Below, in pieces: positions 36,128-47,802 of a stretch of 64,000 nucleotides of DNA. Under the pieces are notes generated by a model. It worked only from the letters and a program-made list of their open reading frames with translations. It did no database searches and was not told the origin of the DNA. This DNA is from Sergeia podlipaevii (taxonomy: Eukaryota > Euglenozoa > Kinetoplastea > Trypanosomatida > Trypanosomatidae): the NCBI GenBank assembly GCA_030849805.1, contig JASANZ010002214.1, forward strand, positions 1 through 64,000, in the 5' to 3' direction. The translations under genes and the position numbers were made by a program. The stretch's first letter is position 1, and each line of letters opens with the position of its first letter.

Positions 36128-38575
36128 TTTGATAAATATAAAAAACTAAAAATGCAGTGCGCTTTGAATAATAATAATAAAATAGTAATACTGAAGATAG
36201 AAATAAAGACGTACACAGACGCGCCTCACACTTCAAAAAGAAATTTTGTTTAAAAATTTTATTGTTTGTGTGTGTAGGGGGGGAGCGTATGTGGGTGTGT
36301 ATGCTCTATGGTAGCGCGTATATGGTTTGATAGCGTCGGTAGCTGAAAAGGTGCGTGCGTGTGTGTATGTAAGTTGCACTAATAGTATTACCTCCTATCC
36401 GTTCTGTTTATCTGAATGTGTGAGAAAAAAAAAAAACTGAGCCAACTGTCTATGACGTCGTGCGCAAAAGAAATGTTTTGCTTTTCTGTTTGTGACGCAA
36501 CTTGCTGTTGCGACTTTCGATACAGCAATTATCAGATCTCTCTCTCTCTATATATATATGTATATGTATATATGGTGTTTTTTTCTCTAGTGATTAATAT
36601 GATAATAATATTATTAACACTAATTGTTTAAAAAAAAAAAAAAAAGAAGAAGGAAAGAAAATTTTTTAAAAAATGAAACGCATCATAACTCACATGCATA
36701 TAAAAATAAAAAAAAAGATATGTAGTTACTGAAGCACTCAATGTTTCGAAGACATACCTGTGTATGAAGACATGTGCGTACTGACGTAGTCAAGAAGTTT
36801 TTTTTTCTCTGTACAAAAACAAAAAAATGTAAAACAGTGATAAGTGTGGGGAGAAAAATGCAGTTGCAGCAGCAACACCAACTGTGTATAACAGATAGTA
36901 ATAGTAATAGGAAAAAATAGGGGAAAAAATGCACATCACCACCATAGTGAATGACAAAAGTATCTCCAAACAGATGCATTAGGCAGATACATACTGATAA
37001 CAATCATATATATATATATATATAAAGAATAAACACAAAAAAAAATTGATAGCACAGAATGTAGCAAAAACAGTCTCCACTCCTGCTAACGTACTTTGGG
37101 AGTAGAGAGAAGAAAAAAATAGTATATATATTTAAACGATTCCATGCGTACATGCAAACGCAACCTTCCTCTCTCTATCTTTACTGAGTCTACTTATCTC
37201 ACGTATGTTTGTCGTGTGTGTATTCCGTTTTGCTTTCGTTGGTGCTGCTTTCTTTCTTTTATGTTGCTGCTAAAATGACCTCGTGAGAAGAAGCAAGGGA
37301 AAGGACATAAGTCTGTATGAGTACACACACACACACGCACACCTCTGGTTCAACTTGTGTGTGTGTGCAACAAAGAAAAAAGGAAAAAGAGAGAGAGATC
37401 TACATGCAGTTCAGACCTTCTTCTTTTTCTTTTTACACCCCCTTTTCCCACGGCAGCCATCCCCTCCTCCTCCTCGCCAACAACATATACACGATTCCAC
37501 ACAACACAATATGAGAAAGAGAAAAGAAAACAAAGAAACAGAAGAAGCGATAGGATTCATACGACCATGAAAGTCGCCGTTACTATAGCTGCAGTAAAGT
37601 TCATCATACGGTCCTCCCCTTCCTTAAAAATATATATATATATCATCTGTAATAAATCAAAGTGACTGTCAAAAGAAAGATTCTTCCCAATAATGAGTCC
37701 ATGCATATAAACAAGAGGAGAACATGTAAAAGGGAAGAGAAGCAAATGCACGCTGTTGTTGAAAAGGAAAAAAAAGAACATGTATGTACACGCAATTTCA
37801 AATATAAATGCACACGCCCATAAAAATAATTTTGAAAAAATGATGATGAATGATAGTAAGAAGGAGATTAAAATAAATCCAAATACAAAAAAATAACGGC
37901 AAAGCACTCATGTAACATCACAAAGATATGGAAACACATTTCGTTGAAGAGCATTTATCATGATTGTAAATCATTACCAAAGAGCGTAGTTGATGCGTCT
38001 CCTCTCACTCTCTCTACCACATCAAGGCAACAACCCGTTTCCATACACAAGTGCTAAGTAAAGGCGAACTTAGCGGGAGTCAACAACTTTTGTATTCCAT
38101 CCCTTCTCCCGCGTCACGTACAGATAAACTATAAACGCAATATATAGAAGCACGTTTCTCTGCTATATTTATCTCTCTTTTTTTTTTCTACAGGCAACAT
38201 AAACAGAAACATATATGTACGTGAACCCACCCACAACATGGCACAACCGGACAAAAGAAAAAAACATTCCTTTACTTTTATACTACTGATGTTGTTATAC
38301 CACACCATTGTATCCATTTTTTCTTTCTTTCTCTCTCTCTCCCAATCGTTTTACACACGCACGCACGCATGCACTTATATAGATACACTAACACACGCAT
38401 GACACGGATATATAGTGCAGATGTTCTAGGAAACAAAAAAAAAAAAGATACAACTAGGAACATCTACCCACAGCCGTGAAGAGTAAATATTATAATAGAT
38501 AAAAAGAGACGCCATGTGTGCGCACACAGAGCTCTCGCTTCCTCCCTCATGTGCATATGCGAAATACAGACACAG

Positions 38576-38612
<37 letters not shown>

Positions 38613-40164
38613 CAGAGAGAGAGACCGGTGCAATAACTTGTCGTTTTCTATGTAGGCTGATATAGCACAGCATTCCTTCCATTCTTTCACATAGCTGCCT
38701 CTTGTCTTCCCTTTTTGCTTCCTGTCTTCACCACGACCTCAGTACCAGCTTAGCTATATATAAATCAGCGAGTACAGATATATATATATTTATAAAGGCA
38801 TCAGACTCGGTGCATACACAAATATATATATAGCGCCTCTCACATTGGCTACTTGTTTGTGCAACGGTTTCACAAGAGAACATTTAAAAAAAAAATTATA
38901 TGAATGAATGAATGAATGATGATAAGCGCTGTGAATCATACAAAAGCGTAAAGAAAAAGAGAGAAAATGCAATAAAAGCATGAGGAAAAAGAAGCAGTTA
39001 GAAGTCTAAAGAACTCTCGTTTTTCTCTTCTATTCTATAGTCATCCTCCCCCCCCCCCCCAAAAATGAGTTGACTAACAACAAACACATACACATACAAG
39101 CAAGCGTACATACTACAGAATAATGTCTGTGTGTTCAACAAAGAAGGGGGAGGCTTAACTCCATGTATGCTATCTTTCTTTCATTCTTTCCCACCCTCTC
39201 ACCCTTCAGTTCTTTTCAAAAGATAAGTTTTAATTTACCAGCGCCTTACCCTCCCATTCATCGCAAAGACTAGAAAAGGAAGAGCGGGGAAAAAAAGGAA
39301 GTAAATATAAGTATACAAAATACTACTATAAGATAAAGTAATACCCTTCGCAATTCTGGATTCTGTATACGTATATCACGAGATGTCTTGTGTAAGAAGT
39401 AGGTAAATGAGAGAAAGGACAACAACAACAAAAAAAAAAAAAAATTGAACTAAATAGACGCGCTCACTTCAGTATTATCTATTCTTTTTTTTTTCCTTTG
39501 TTGTTGTTGATAATAAAATAAGACTTCCGTCGTCTGAGATTGAACGCTGTTATATCCTGTGTATGCATGTCTATGCGCAACAAATCGGTGTGCTGTAGAG
39601 GTGGCGGAGAGGTAGAAAGAGAGAGAGGAAGACCAACCGGCTCAACAGCAAAGTAGTGCCACACACGCATATTCCGTTGTCTTGTTCCTCTTCCTTACAA
39701 ATCCTCGCATTTTCATCTCTCCTTTTTACTTTATTCAAAAAAAAAGAGAAAAAAATGCTCCACGCAGCACACATAAGTACATAGACAACATATATATATC
39801 AAAAGTGCAAGCTCTCTTCTTCATCACTCCCCCCTCCTCCTTCCTCTTTTTTTGTTGATGTTCCTTCGATCCTCATACAGAAAAAAAAGAAAAAAGCACA
39901 AGATAGTAAAAAAAAAAAAGCAGTCACAATAGATAGATAAAAGAAAAAATTAGAAGGTCATTATTGTGAGCACGTAGGAAGAACAGAAACACATATGCAC
40001 ACGCCAAAAAAAAAAAAAAACAGCAACAAGTAAAGGAAACAAAAGAGCAGTCAACGAAACAAGAAATAACAGTAGCAGTAAAGAAGATAAAATAAAAAAA
40101 AAGAAGAAACTGGAGTGGAATAGTTCATTCTCCTTCCCCATTTCCCATCTCTCTCTCTCTCTCT
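36128..40164. other. Gene-poor stretch, about 4 kb
   Basis: No supported gene, unusually long for a trypanosomatid unit. Mostly A/T runs, (GT)n, (GA)n (38579-38607), (TA)n and short GAAT repeats (38901-38920). A patch of balanced composition at about 37980-38110 holds a 28-codon minus-strand ORF (37958-38044; includes CLDVVERVRGDASTTLFGND), too short to claim. I saw no snoRNA-like C/D pair with confidence. Confidence 0.55.
38579..38607. repeat. (GA)n microsatellite
   Basis: About 28 bases of uninterrupted GA repeat followed by an imperfect GA-rich continuation to about 38624; pyrimidine (CT)n on the transcribed sense. Confidence 0.9.
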
Positions 40165-43100
40165 CTACAAATCCTTCTGCATGCACAGGCGAGGATCTAC
40201 AACAAAATCACAATTTGATACAACAGGCAAGAACCGCTGCTGCTGCACTCCGCTACTGTTGCAGTCACCGTTGCCGTAGCTGACGCCGCCATGGACGCTA
40301 CCACCACCACCACCTGCCTCAGCATTGTAAGCGTAAATCGGCTGCAGTTGCTGCTGCTGCTGGTGGTGGTGGTGGTGGTAGTTGTTGCTGTCACTGGGCT
40401 TGATGCTATTTAGTTTGTTCAGCCATGAAGAAATGCTAATCTTGGATACTGTTTGCTGCTGCTGCACTGCATTGTCGCTCCTCTTGCTTGGCGAGGAAGG
40501 AGGTGAGCCTGTTTGCACTACCCACGCATTTCCAATATCTAGAGCAGTTTCAAGGACCTCATGAGGGTGGCGATCGCCATTGGTCTGCGGGGTAACTGGC
40601 GTGAAAGCAGAGGTAGATAAGGACTGGGGTTGAAAGTACGGTCTGCAAAGACGCTCAGTGGGGTATTCGGACATGACAGGTACAGAAGGATGAGCAAAAT
40701 AACAGGCGTTGTTGGCCCGATCCGCTGGCGGAGAGCTCCCCAGATATTCCCCATTGGTTATCGGCAGCCCTGACACCCTACCGCTGCCGCCGATGCCAAT
40801 GTCGCCTTTCATCGCCACTTTACGCAGAAGTGATGAGGACGACTGTGCATTGCCGCTGTCATACAGGTTGATGCTGCCGCTGTGGCGGGGTGCCGCGGCG
40901 GTGGTGGGCGGAGAAGCAAGCGATAGCTCCTCTGTCGTGCAGCATTCGCTATTCCCAGTGCAACGGTCGTTCAAGAGAACAATGAACTTGCCATCATCTT
41001 CAATGAGCCGAAGATGCTGCGAGAGGTCCTCGGCGCTAATGGGGCGTGCCAGACTAGCGCCATTCGTAGAGAATGAAGCCCCGGCTCTGTCCTCACTCAA
41101 AGCAACGCTGCTGCCGCTGCCTCCAACCCCCTTGAGCTTGATGGCGGTGGTCACCTGGCGCGGCGCCTTCTCCTTCCCCCCTCCTCCCTCCATCATCTCT
41201 TCTTGGGAGTTTGTTCTCGTGTTTGACGCCACGTCATTGTGAGGCAGCAGTTGTGTGTGCATCTTTTGCTGTTGCGCTGGGTGCTTGAAGGCGAGCACCT
41301 GCATAAGGCCATGACTCCGCTCTGGGTGCTCCTGCATACGGGTCCAGTACTCGGAGATGGCGTCGAACCGGTCCGCGGCGAAACGCTCCATCCAGTTTTC
41401 TTTATCCACTAACTCCTCAAAGGGGCCACCAAGAAAGCCCAGGTGCCCTCCAGCGTGGGGCTCCACGTACACTACGCGGGGGTTGTTCAACACAATCTCT
41501 TTCCACCGATGAGGCATGACGGAGCGACCAATGACGGGATCGTCAAAGCTGGAGAAAACGAGGGTTGGTATCGGAGTGTAGGGCAGCCACGTGATAGCGG
41601 AGGCATCTAGATGGTAGTGATGCATCGAGCGATACCCAGCGGACTTCGCGATGATGTGCTGGTCAAAATGAATAATACGGGAAAAGCGCTTGATGTTTCC
41701 CTTGCGAATCACCCAATCGTTGTCCACGTTGGGCATCTCCTGCAGCGGCTTGTGCTTTAGTATGTAGTTGCGCACGTCCTCGCACATATTTTCTTGGTAG
41801 ATAGTTTTCTGATACGTACCACGATTCATGTGCTCAACAACACGGACAAAGTCGTTCGGAGAGCAAAACGTGACAGCGGCGTCAAGGAATGTAGGGCTGC
41901 CGCTCCGTCCTTGCTCGCCAAGGTACTTGGACAACTTTGCCCCGCCAATACTCAACCCTACGCCGATCACCGACAATGGACGGCCAAAACGACGAATAAT
42001 CGCTTCCTTGTTGAACGTCGTCTGCAGCGTCGTGCGGATATCGCGTGTATATCCGCCGTTAAAAAGAAAAGGCGTTGTAAGCGGTGCGTTGCCGAGACCG
42101 CGTGTGTTTGCGATGTAGCAGTGATATCCTCTCTTCTGCATGCAAAACGCAAAGCTGATAACGTAGTTGGACTGCGAATGTGAAGAGAGGCCAGGGACAA
42201 TAAACACAATACCCTTTACCTTCTCACTGCTTCCCCGCGTCTCACCTTTCCGTTCCTCTCCCTGGTGCTGCTGCTGTCGATTCTGTGTGTCATGATGACT
42301 TTCAGCATTCTGGGCGTCCGCAATACGAACTTCCACAGTGCACGATGAAGCAGCTTCACTATGTACTGTGCTACTCTCGTTGCTATCGTTGCCTCGCCAC
42401 AGAGAAAGCTGAGGCCGGCGAAACTGGAAAGGAAGAAAGAACCCAGGAGTGCTCGAGCTGGCCGCTGGATTCTGCTCTTGTCGGTTACCAGCTTCATCCT
42501 TCCCTTCGCGGTAGTAATGGTCGCTCTCAAAGTCCGCAAGAGGTTCATGAGACTCGTCGTCCGCAATAACTCCACGTCGCCCGCCGCTGCTGGTAATGCT
42601 CTCGTTGTGATTAGAGCTGCTACTCGTTATGCCCCCTCCCATATCGTCGCGCGGCGTCGGGCTGTGTGCGCACATCCATGAAGGTTCTTCCTTCCGATGA
42701 TTCTGCTGCTGCTGCTGCGAAATAGCTGCTCGAGGCCTCGTCTCACCACAGTTCATAGCGGCACTGCTTCCAGTGGTGGTGGTAGTGGTGTTCTTTCTAT
42801 TCTCTACAAAGAGAACATCAAGGCCTTCATCGTCGGGCTCCTCACCCTCAACATAAAGCCAGTCGTGAACTAGTGGACAGCCATCCCAGGCGGTGAGCTG
42901 CACCCGCTTATAATCTACTTTCCTCTTCGGCCGAAATGAGCCCGCGATAGTGGTGATGTGTCCCGTGTAGAGGGGGCTAGAGTACTCCAACATACACTCC
43001 TTCACCCGCTTGTTGAGCTCGGCGCGCTCATCATGAGGTGCGTCGTCCCAGCAGAACTGCCTATCTTCCAGCGGGTGCGCGTGCACGTCCATTAAGCCAA

Positions 43101-43317
43101 ACACCTCCTCCACGCACTCGTGATCGGTGGGGTGATGCACCACCCTTACCTCCCGCTCTGGACGCCATATAAAGTCCCGATGTTTCTTGCCAGCGTCGCG
43201 GCAGGGCTTGAAGATGAGCAGATTACCAATCAAACGGATAGAACGAGGCAGTAGATAGCCAAACACATGGAGAAGTACGTGAACAATAAAGAAAAACGTC
43301 TTCCCAGCGCACGTCAT
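40165..43317 (-). CDS. ABHD1/3-type alpha/beta hydrolase with large insertions
   Basis: The protein has 1050 residues from the ATG at 43315-43317. An ATG 24 codons upstream adds only Lys/Arg-rich sequence. A hydrophobic N-terminus (7-36, TFFFIVHVLLHVFGYLL) is a likely membrane anchor, as in ABHD1/2/3 and YheT/EMB8 relatives. The fold is clear: YTGHITTI at 117-124, nucleophile Ser456 in GVGLSIGG, acid Asp593 in FDDPV and His625 in AGGHLGFLGGP. About 190 low-complexity residues (roughly 170-365) are inserted before the strand GIVFIVPGLSSH. A tail of about 380 residues, rich in Ser, Gln and His (poly-His then poly-Gln near the end), follows the hydrolase core. Family members hydrolyse lipid esters or medium-chain phospholipids at membranes; the substrate here is unknown. 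Last of three tandem paralogues in transcription order. Confidence 0.92.
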   Translation of the reverse strand: MTCAGKTFFFIVHVLLHVFGYLLPRSIRLIGNLLIFKPCRDAGKKHRDFIWRPEREVRVVHHPTDHECVEEVFGLMDVHAHPLEDRQFCWDDAPHDERAELNKRVKECMLEYSSPLYTGHITTIAGSFRPKRKVDYKRVQLTAWDGCPLVHDWLYVEGEEPDDEGLDVLFVENRKNTTTTTTGSSAAMNCGETRPRAAISQQQQQNHRKEEPSWMCAHSPTPRDDMGGGITSSSSNHNESITSSGGRRGVIADDESHEPLADFESDHYYREGKDEAGNRQEQNPAASSSTPGFFLPFQFRRPQLSLWRGNDSNESSTVHSEAASSCTVEVRIADAQNAESHHDTQNRQQQHQGEERKGETRGSSEKVKGIVFIVPGLSSHSQSNYVISFAFCMQKRGYHCYIANTRGLGNAPLTTPFLFNGGYTRDIRTTLQTTFNKEAIIRRFGRPLSVIGVGLSIGGAKLSKYLGEQGRSGSPTFLDAAVTFCSPNDFVRVVEHMNRGTYQKTIYQENMCEDVRNYILKHKPLQEMPNVDNDWVIRKGNIKRFSRIIHFDQHIIAKSAGYRSMHHYHLDASAITWLPYTPIPTLVFSSFDDPVIGRSVMPHRWKEIVLNNPRVVYVEPHAGGHLGFLGGPFEELVDKENWMERFAADRFDAISEYWTRMQEHPERSHGLMQVLAFKHPAQQQKMHTQLLPHNDVASNTRTNSQEEMMEGGGGKEKAPRQVTTAIKLKGVGGSGSSVALSEDRAGASFSTNGASLARPISAEDLSQHLRLIEDDGKFIVLLNDRCTGNSECCTTEELSLASPPTTAAAPRHSGSINLYDSGNAQSSSSLLRKVAMKGDIGIGGSGRVSGLPITNGEYLGSSPPADRANNACYFAHPSVPVMSEYPTERLCRPYFQPQSLSTSAFTPVTPQTNGDRHPHEVLETALDIGNAWVVQTGSPPSSPSKRSDNAVQQQQTVSKISISSWLNKLNSIKPSDSNNYHHHHHQQQQQLQPIYAYNAEAGGGGGSVHGGVSYGNGDCNSSGVQQQRFLPVVSNCDFVVDPRLCMQKDL

Positions 43318-44204
43318 CTCTTCTATTATTATTTTTGATTTTTTTTTTCGTTTTCTTCTCAATTTTTTTCTCTCCCAGTTGCTGTGCAATACGCCTCAAA
43401 AAAAAAAAGGACGTTTCCGAAGGCACAGTCAACTCCGATACAATCACACAACCACCACTGATATTTTTGTATCTATAGATTGTTTGAGCTCTTTCTTCTA
43501 TAAAGGAAGAAAGTAATCAAAGATTTTAAAAAGGAAACGTGTGCAACTACAGAGTACACGTTGGAGATGGGTTCGATATATAGCACCTGAGATATTGCCG
43601 TTTTAACAATAATAATAAAAAAATGTCTTCCCCACTTTTGGCGAGCAAGTGATAAAACAACAATAGTATTCAATATATATATATATATATGAGAAATGAT
43701 AAACTAAAGATAGTACTACCTTCTGAATGTCACTAACGTTCGTAAAGCAAATGTTGTGGGTTGCTTTTTTTTTTATTCACAAAGTTTTGACACCTCAGAA
43801 AATGTGCCCACGAGCACACAACGAAAATGAGTATATAAACGCAATGATAGAATTGCCAAAATAGAGGATGTTTAATAAACAAAAAAGAAAACTTTTTTTT
43901 CCCGACAAGATTTCTACTTCAAAAAAAAAAAAAAAAAATGAGCAAGTACGATCTGTCTGCCCCCCCCCCTTCCCCTTACTTGCTTTGGTACTCTTCTCCT
44001 TGAGAAACAGAATCTCGAGATCCTTATATATAATCGTCAATGAACGTACTTAATTGTGAGTAGATCTTTGTCGCTTCTAGAGAAGAAGAAGTAGATAAAT
44101 GAAATCAACTGACGACGACGACGGCAAGCAAGCAAATTAGATAAAGGGTCAAACGTGCACTAGTACACTGGTGCACACGCGTCTACTGGGAGGCAGAGCT
44201 CCAC

Positions 44205-44240
<36 letters not shown>

Positions 44241-45779
44241 GCAAGACGAATAAAGGAAAAAAAGTATTCCTTTTCAAAAATAGAAAAATACACACCGGTC
44301 CTTCTCTCTCTCTCCCTCAGTAGTTTGTTGTGCCAACTATGGACACACACACACAGAGTTCTCTCAATCAAAAGATAAAACTCGACCACAAACCACTTCG
44401 AAAAAAAAAAAATTGATTTTGATAGAGAGAAAGAGGGAAAAAAAGGAAGCGATGGATGTTTTTTTTTAAAAAAAAAGTGGAAAAAAATTGAAAGTAAACG
44501 AAAATTTTATACACTCAGGATGAAGAGGGGGAAAAGTTTTGGGTCCCAACAGACTCTTTTACAGCAAATAATGTATGTATAGCAATTCCTACAATTTATA
44601 TATAAATTGAAAGATATATTTATAGAAAGAGAGACTTAGGTACGTTGATTATGATAAAAAGAAAAGATGATATCAGCATCTAAATAGAACAGCTCAAAAA
44701 GAAAAAAAAAGACAAGAAGAAGAACACCCCTTTTTGTTCCACCAAAAGTTTTGGGATTTCTTTTTTTCTATTTTTTTTATTGTATTTTATTGTGCGTATG
44801 TCTAGGCCAATGTGTCTCGCCAGCTGCGCTGCTATAGGAAATAATGAGAATGAACAATGAAAGAAGGAGGGAGGAAAGGAAAAAAAAAAATGAATAGAGA
44901 ATCGCATTACTTTGAATTCACTCTCACATCACAAAGAGCACGTTTCGGCACAAACGTAGTCCCTCATAAATATAGCCCCCTTTTTCGACAACGTACATAT
45001 ACGTTATTGTCCCCTAATATTATTATTACTATCTCTGCTTTTTGTTGTTTTCTCTCTATAGTAACAAAAAAAAAAAGTTTTAACGCAAAAAGGGGGCCCC
45101 ACACGAATGGCTCAAATGAAGCTCAAGACGGGTAGACTCCTTGTTTTGTGTGTATGTATGTGCGCTTTTGAAAGCTATCATATTTGATGTTTTCCTTTTT
45201 TGATATTATGTTTTATTATTTTTCTTGGGCACACCCATTTTCCCCACATAGTACCTCTCTCTTTGCAGCTACACTCTCCTCATAGATGGATGATTCATCG
45301 GCATGTTAGCACAGCTCCTCTCGTAGAAGGAAAGAAATTAGCGAAGGGTGGGAGGGGAAAGCAAATGGCCAGTAGAACTGACAATATTGCACAATTATCG
45401 CTATATTCAAATATAAATATGTAAATATGTCATTTAAAAGGAGAAAAGAAAAAACAGCACCAACATGTGTACAGAAGGGGGAGAGAAAAAAAAAAAGGGG
45501 AAAAAGAAAGGAAGAAACGCCTCTACACCATGCACCGCTTCTGAAAAAAGGGTCTGTAATGCTTCTCCTCACCACTCCTTCACCTCTTTTTGTCAGTTAA
45601 AGTTATCCCTCTCGCATTCAAATAAGCCACACAAACACACTTATTTTTTTAGTAAAAAAAAAAATACCACGACACGCCTTGCTGAGAGGCGAATAATGAA
45701 ATCCCTCACACTTCTTTTATTGCATTATGTGTATATATGTGTATATGTGCATGAGAGACATGGACCCGCGCACAATGCA
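43318..45779. other. Intergenic region, about 2.5 kb
   Basis: No supported gene. A/T runs throughout; (TA)n near 43674-43690, poly-C near 43962-43970, (AAT)n at 44207-44239, (CA)n near 44343-44354. A 22-bp sequence with GTGCAC at both ends lies at about 44154-44175. It separates the second and third hydrolase genes by much more than the 0.7 kb between the first two. Confidence 0.65.
44207..44239. repeat. (AAT)n microsatellite
   Basis: About eleven uninterrupted trinucleotide units. Confidence 0.9.
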
Positions 45780-47123
45780 CTACTGCTTCTTCCTCAGTGC
45801 CTCGCACACGTGTGCTGCGCTGCGCATAATCAACTTCTCGCATTCATTCGGTGCGCTCTTCCACTCCTCAATGGGGCCACCCAGGAAGCCAAGATGACCA
45901 CCGCAAGGTCCACACAGGTACGCAACATACGGATTCCTCGTCACAAGCTCTGTCCACTGATCAGCGGGTATGGGGACTCCGGCAACGGGGTCGCCAGCAT
46001 TCGTCACACACAGTACCGGGGTGCGAACACGATAAAGCAGAGGAATAGAGTTGGCGGCGCGATAGTAGTCGTCTACAGCGCTGAACCCGTTGTGAGAGGC
46101 ATTGATAAGCAAATCAAAATCATGGATGGAGCGGATGGTGTTCACACGCGGGTGATCGCCCTGAAACATGTCATCGGCAACGTTGGGTAGCTTCTCCAGA
46201 ACCTCACGGTTGTGCCTCATGTACTTGCGGAAACCAACAGCAAAGGGCTTCTCATAAAAATAATGGTACGAAGGACGCCGCGTGCAGCGGTCAGCGGTAA
46301 TGAGATCAAACGGCGAAGTGATGGCGATCACGGCAGCCAACGGACACGGTGGACCTGCTTGCTTCTCCTTCTCCGCGCGCACCGCTTCTTCCGAGACATA
46401 CTTGATGAGTGTGATGCCGCCAAGAGAAAATCCAACACCAATGAGAGGAACAGGTTCTGAGGTGCCGAGTCGCTTCTGCACCTGCTCCGGCTTCAAATAC
46501 CGATTGATGCCATCACGAATATCATCAGTGAAAGTTGCACTGAACAGTCGCGGCACCTCGAGCGGCGTGCTGCCCATCCCGCGGTAGTTCAACACGCACA
46601 CAGCAAAATTGTTGTCGGTTGCGACCTGAGAGAAATGTTTCACATATGCCGTGGTGGAAGCGTTCAATAATCCAGGAATCACAAAGAACATACCCCGGAT
46701 TGACTCAGGTGCGCAGGATGGTAGAATTTGGTCCATGTGCAAATGCTGACCGCCGTGCGCCTCCACCACCTCTCTTGTATAGTTTAACTTCACCGGCACA
46801 CGCATACCGCCAAGGATGGTGTGAATGTGACCGTTGTATAGTGGTCCGTCATACTTCATGTGTTCTGTGAGCCCAAAGGCTTCCTTGGCATCGATCCTGA
46901 CTCCGCTGGCGCTTTCCTGCAGCTTCACTTTAATCATTGCAGGCTCTTCCTCGTTGACAACCATCAGCACGGCGCGCTCACTCGGTGGCGGAGGCACACG
47001 ACGCAACCAGCACAAAATTCGCCTTGGAATGCGCACCACCAGGGCGTGAAGGAGACGTGGAATGGCATAAAGGAAGAGATGCACAAAGGCATGCTTCAGA
47101 AAAAAGGAGATACGTTCCATCAT
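45780..47123 (-). CDS. ABHD1/3-type alpha/beta hydrolase
   Basis: This 447-residue, compact member of the tandem hydrolase set starts MMERISFFLKHAFVHLFLYA, a hydrophobic N-terminus (about 6-32) followed by basic residues, consistent with a membrane anchor facing the cytosol. Core landmarks are DGPLYNGHIHTILGG at 92-106, oxyanion-strand region FFVIPGLLNAST at 146-157, nucleophile Ser233 in GVGFSLGG, acid Asp378 in NAGDPV and His410 in CGGHLGFLGGP. The complete triad and canonical GxSxG make it probably active on lipid esters. It lacks the long insertions of the 40165-43317 paralogue, so it is likely closer to the ancestral form and to usual family length (about 400). It lies about 0.7 kb from the upstream paralogue. 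Tandem duplication is the simplest origin; sequence divergence between the copies is large, so it is not recent. Confidence 0.93.
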   Translation of the reverse strand: MMERISFFLKHAFVHLFLYAIPRLLHALVVRIPRRILCWLRRVPPPPSERAVLMVVNEEEPAMIKVKLQESASGVRIDAKEAFGLTEHMKYDGPLYNGHIHTILGGMRVPVKLNYTREVVEAHGGQHLHMDQILPSCAPESIRGMFFVIPGLLNASTTAYVKHFSQVATDNNFAVCVLNYRGMGSTPLEVPRLFSATFTDDIRDGINRYLKPEQVQKRLGTSEPVPLIGVGFSLGGITLIKYVSEEAVRAEKEKQAGPPCPLAAVIAITSPFDLITADRCTRRPSYHYFYEKPFAVGFRKYMRHNREVLEKLPNVADDMFQGDHPRVNTIRSIHDFDLLINASHNGFSAVDDYYRAANSIPLLYRVRTPVLCVTNAGDPVAGVPIPADQWTELVTRNPYVAYLCGPCGGHLGFLGGPIEEWKSAPNECEKLIMRSAAHVCEALRKKQ

Positions 47124-47802
47124 GGTGTATTGACAGTTTTCACTATATATATATATTTGAATATTATTAAAGAATGTGTCACTGAAGTGTTTCCCTCGTT
47201 TCTCTATAAATACATAAATGTATTGGTTGCTGTTGTTATGTTAAAAATGTATTCTCGAGTATCAATATGCTAGTCAAGCAGAGTGGCACATATATATGGG
47301 CAATGCACATTTAAAATATAAAAGTAAAAAGAGAAAAAAAAAGGCGGCACATTTGCATTCAAACTTTCAGGAGTGAAGTACCAATAATGTAAGGGATAGC
47401 AAACCTCAATTGACAAGAAACATTATAGTCGCGTGCTCTGCGGTTGGCCAGTCAGAAAAGAATAAATGCTTAGGCCTACTTGAATGAAACACAACAACTT
47501 TACTAACAACCACTAGTTAGAAAAAAAAAAGAAGTTTTAAAATGTAAAGTGCACTTGTGAGCGCAGTTATTCTCCCCACGCAACGGCTACGTATACTAAC
47601 CAAAAATGTTAGAAAAAAAAACGATTCACACATGCAAACAATAAAAAAAAAGTAGAAAATACGAGTATGAGAGAAACAAAAAAAATAGAGAGAGAGAGAG
47701 AGAGAAACGGTAAAGGAAAAAATGATAGGCACACACAAGACGCCAATAAAGGAAATCATTCACTACCTTGCGGCTCTCTCTCCTTCCACACCACCTCTCC
47801 CT
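47124..47802. other. Intergenic region
   Basis: No gene seen; A-runs, a (GA)n tract near 47689-47704 and AT-rich spacer between two hydrolase paralogues. Confidence 0.7.

Noticed and set aside
37841..37860. ATGATGA-like motif considered as snoRNA box C
   Set aside because: No paired D box and no terminal stem at a suitable distance; such motifs are expected by chance in this composition.
45465..46190. 241-codon plus-strand frame overlapping a hydrolase
   Set aside because: Half is microsatellite translation and half is antisense to the conserved hydrolase gene.
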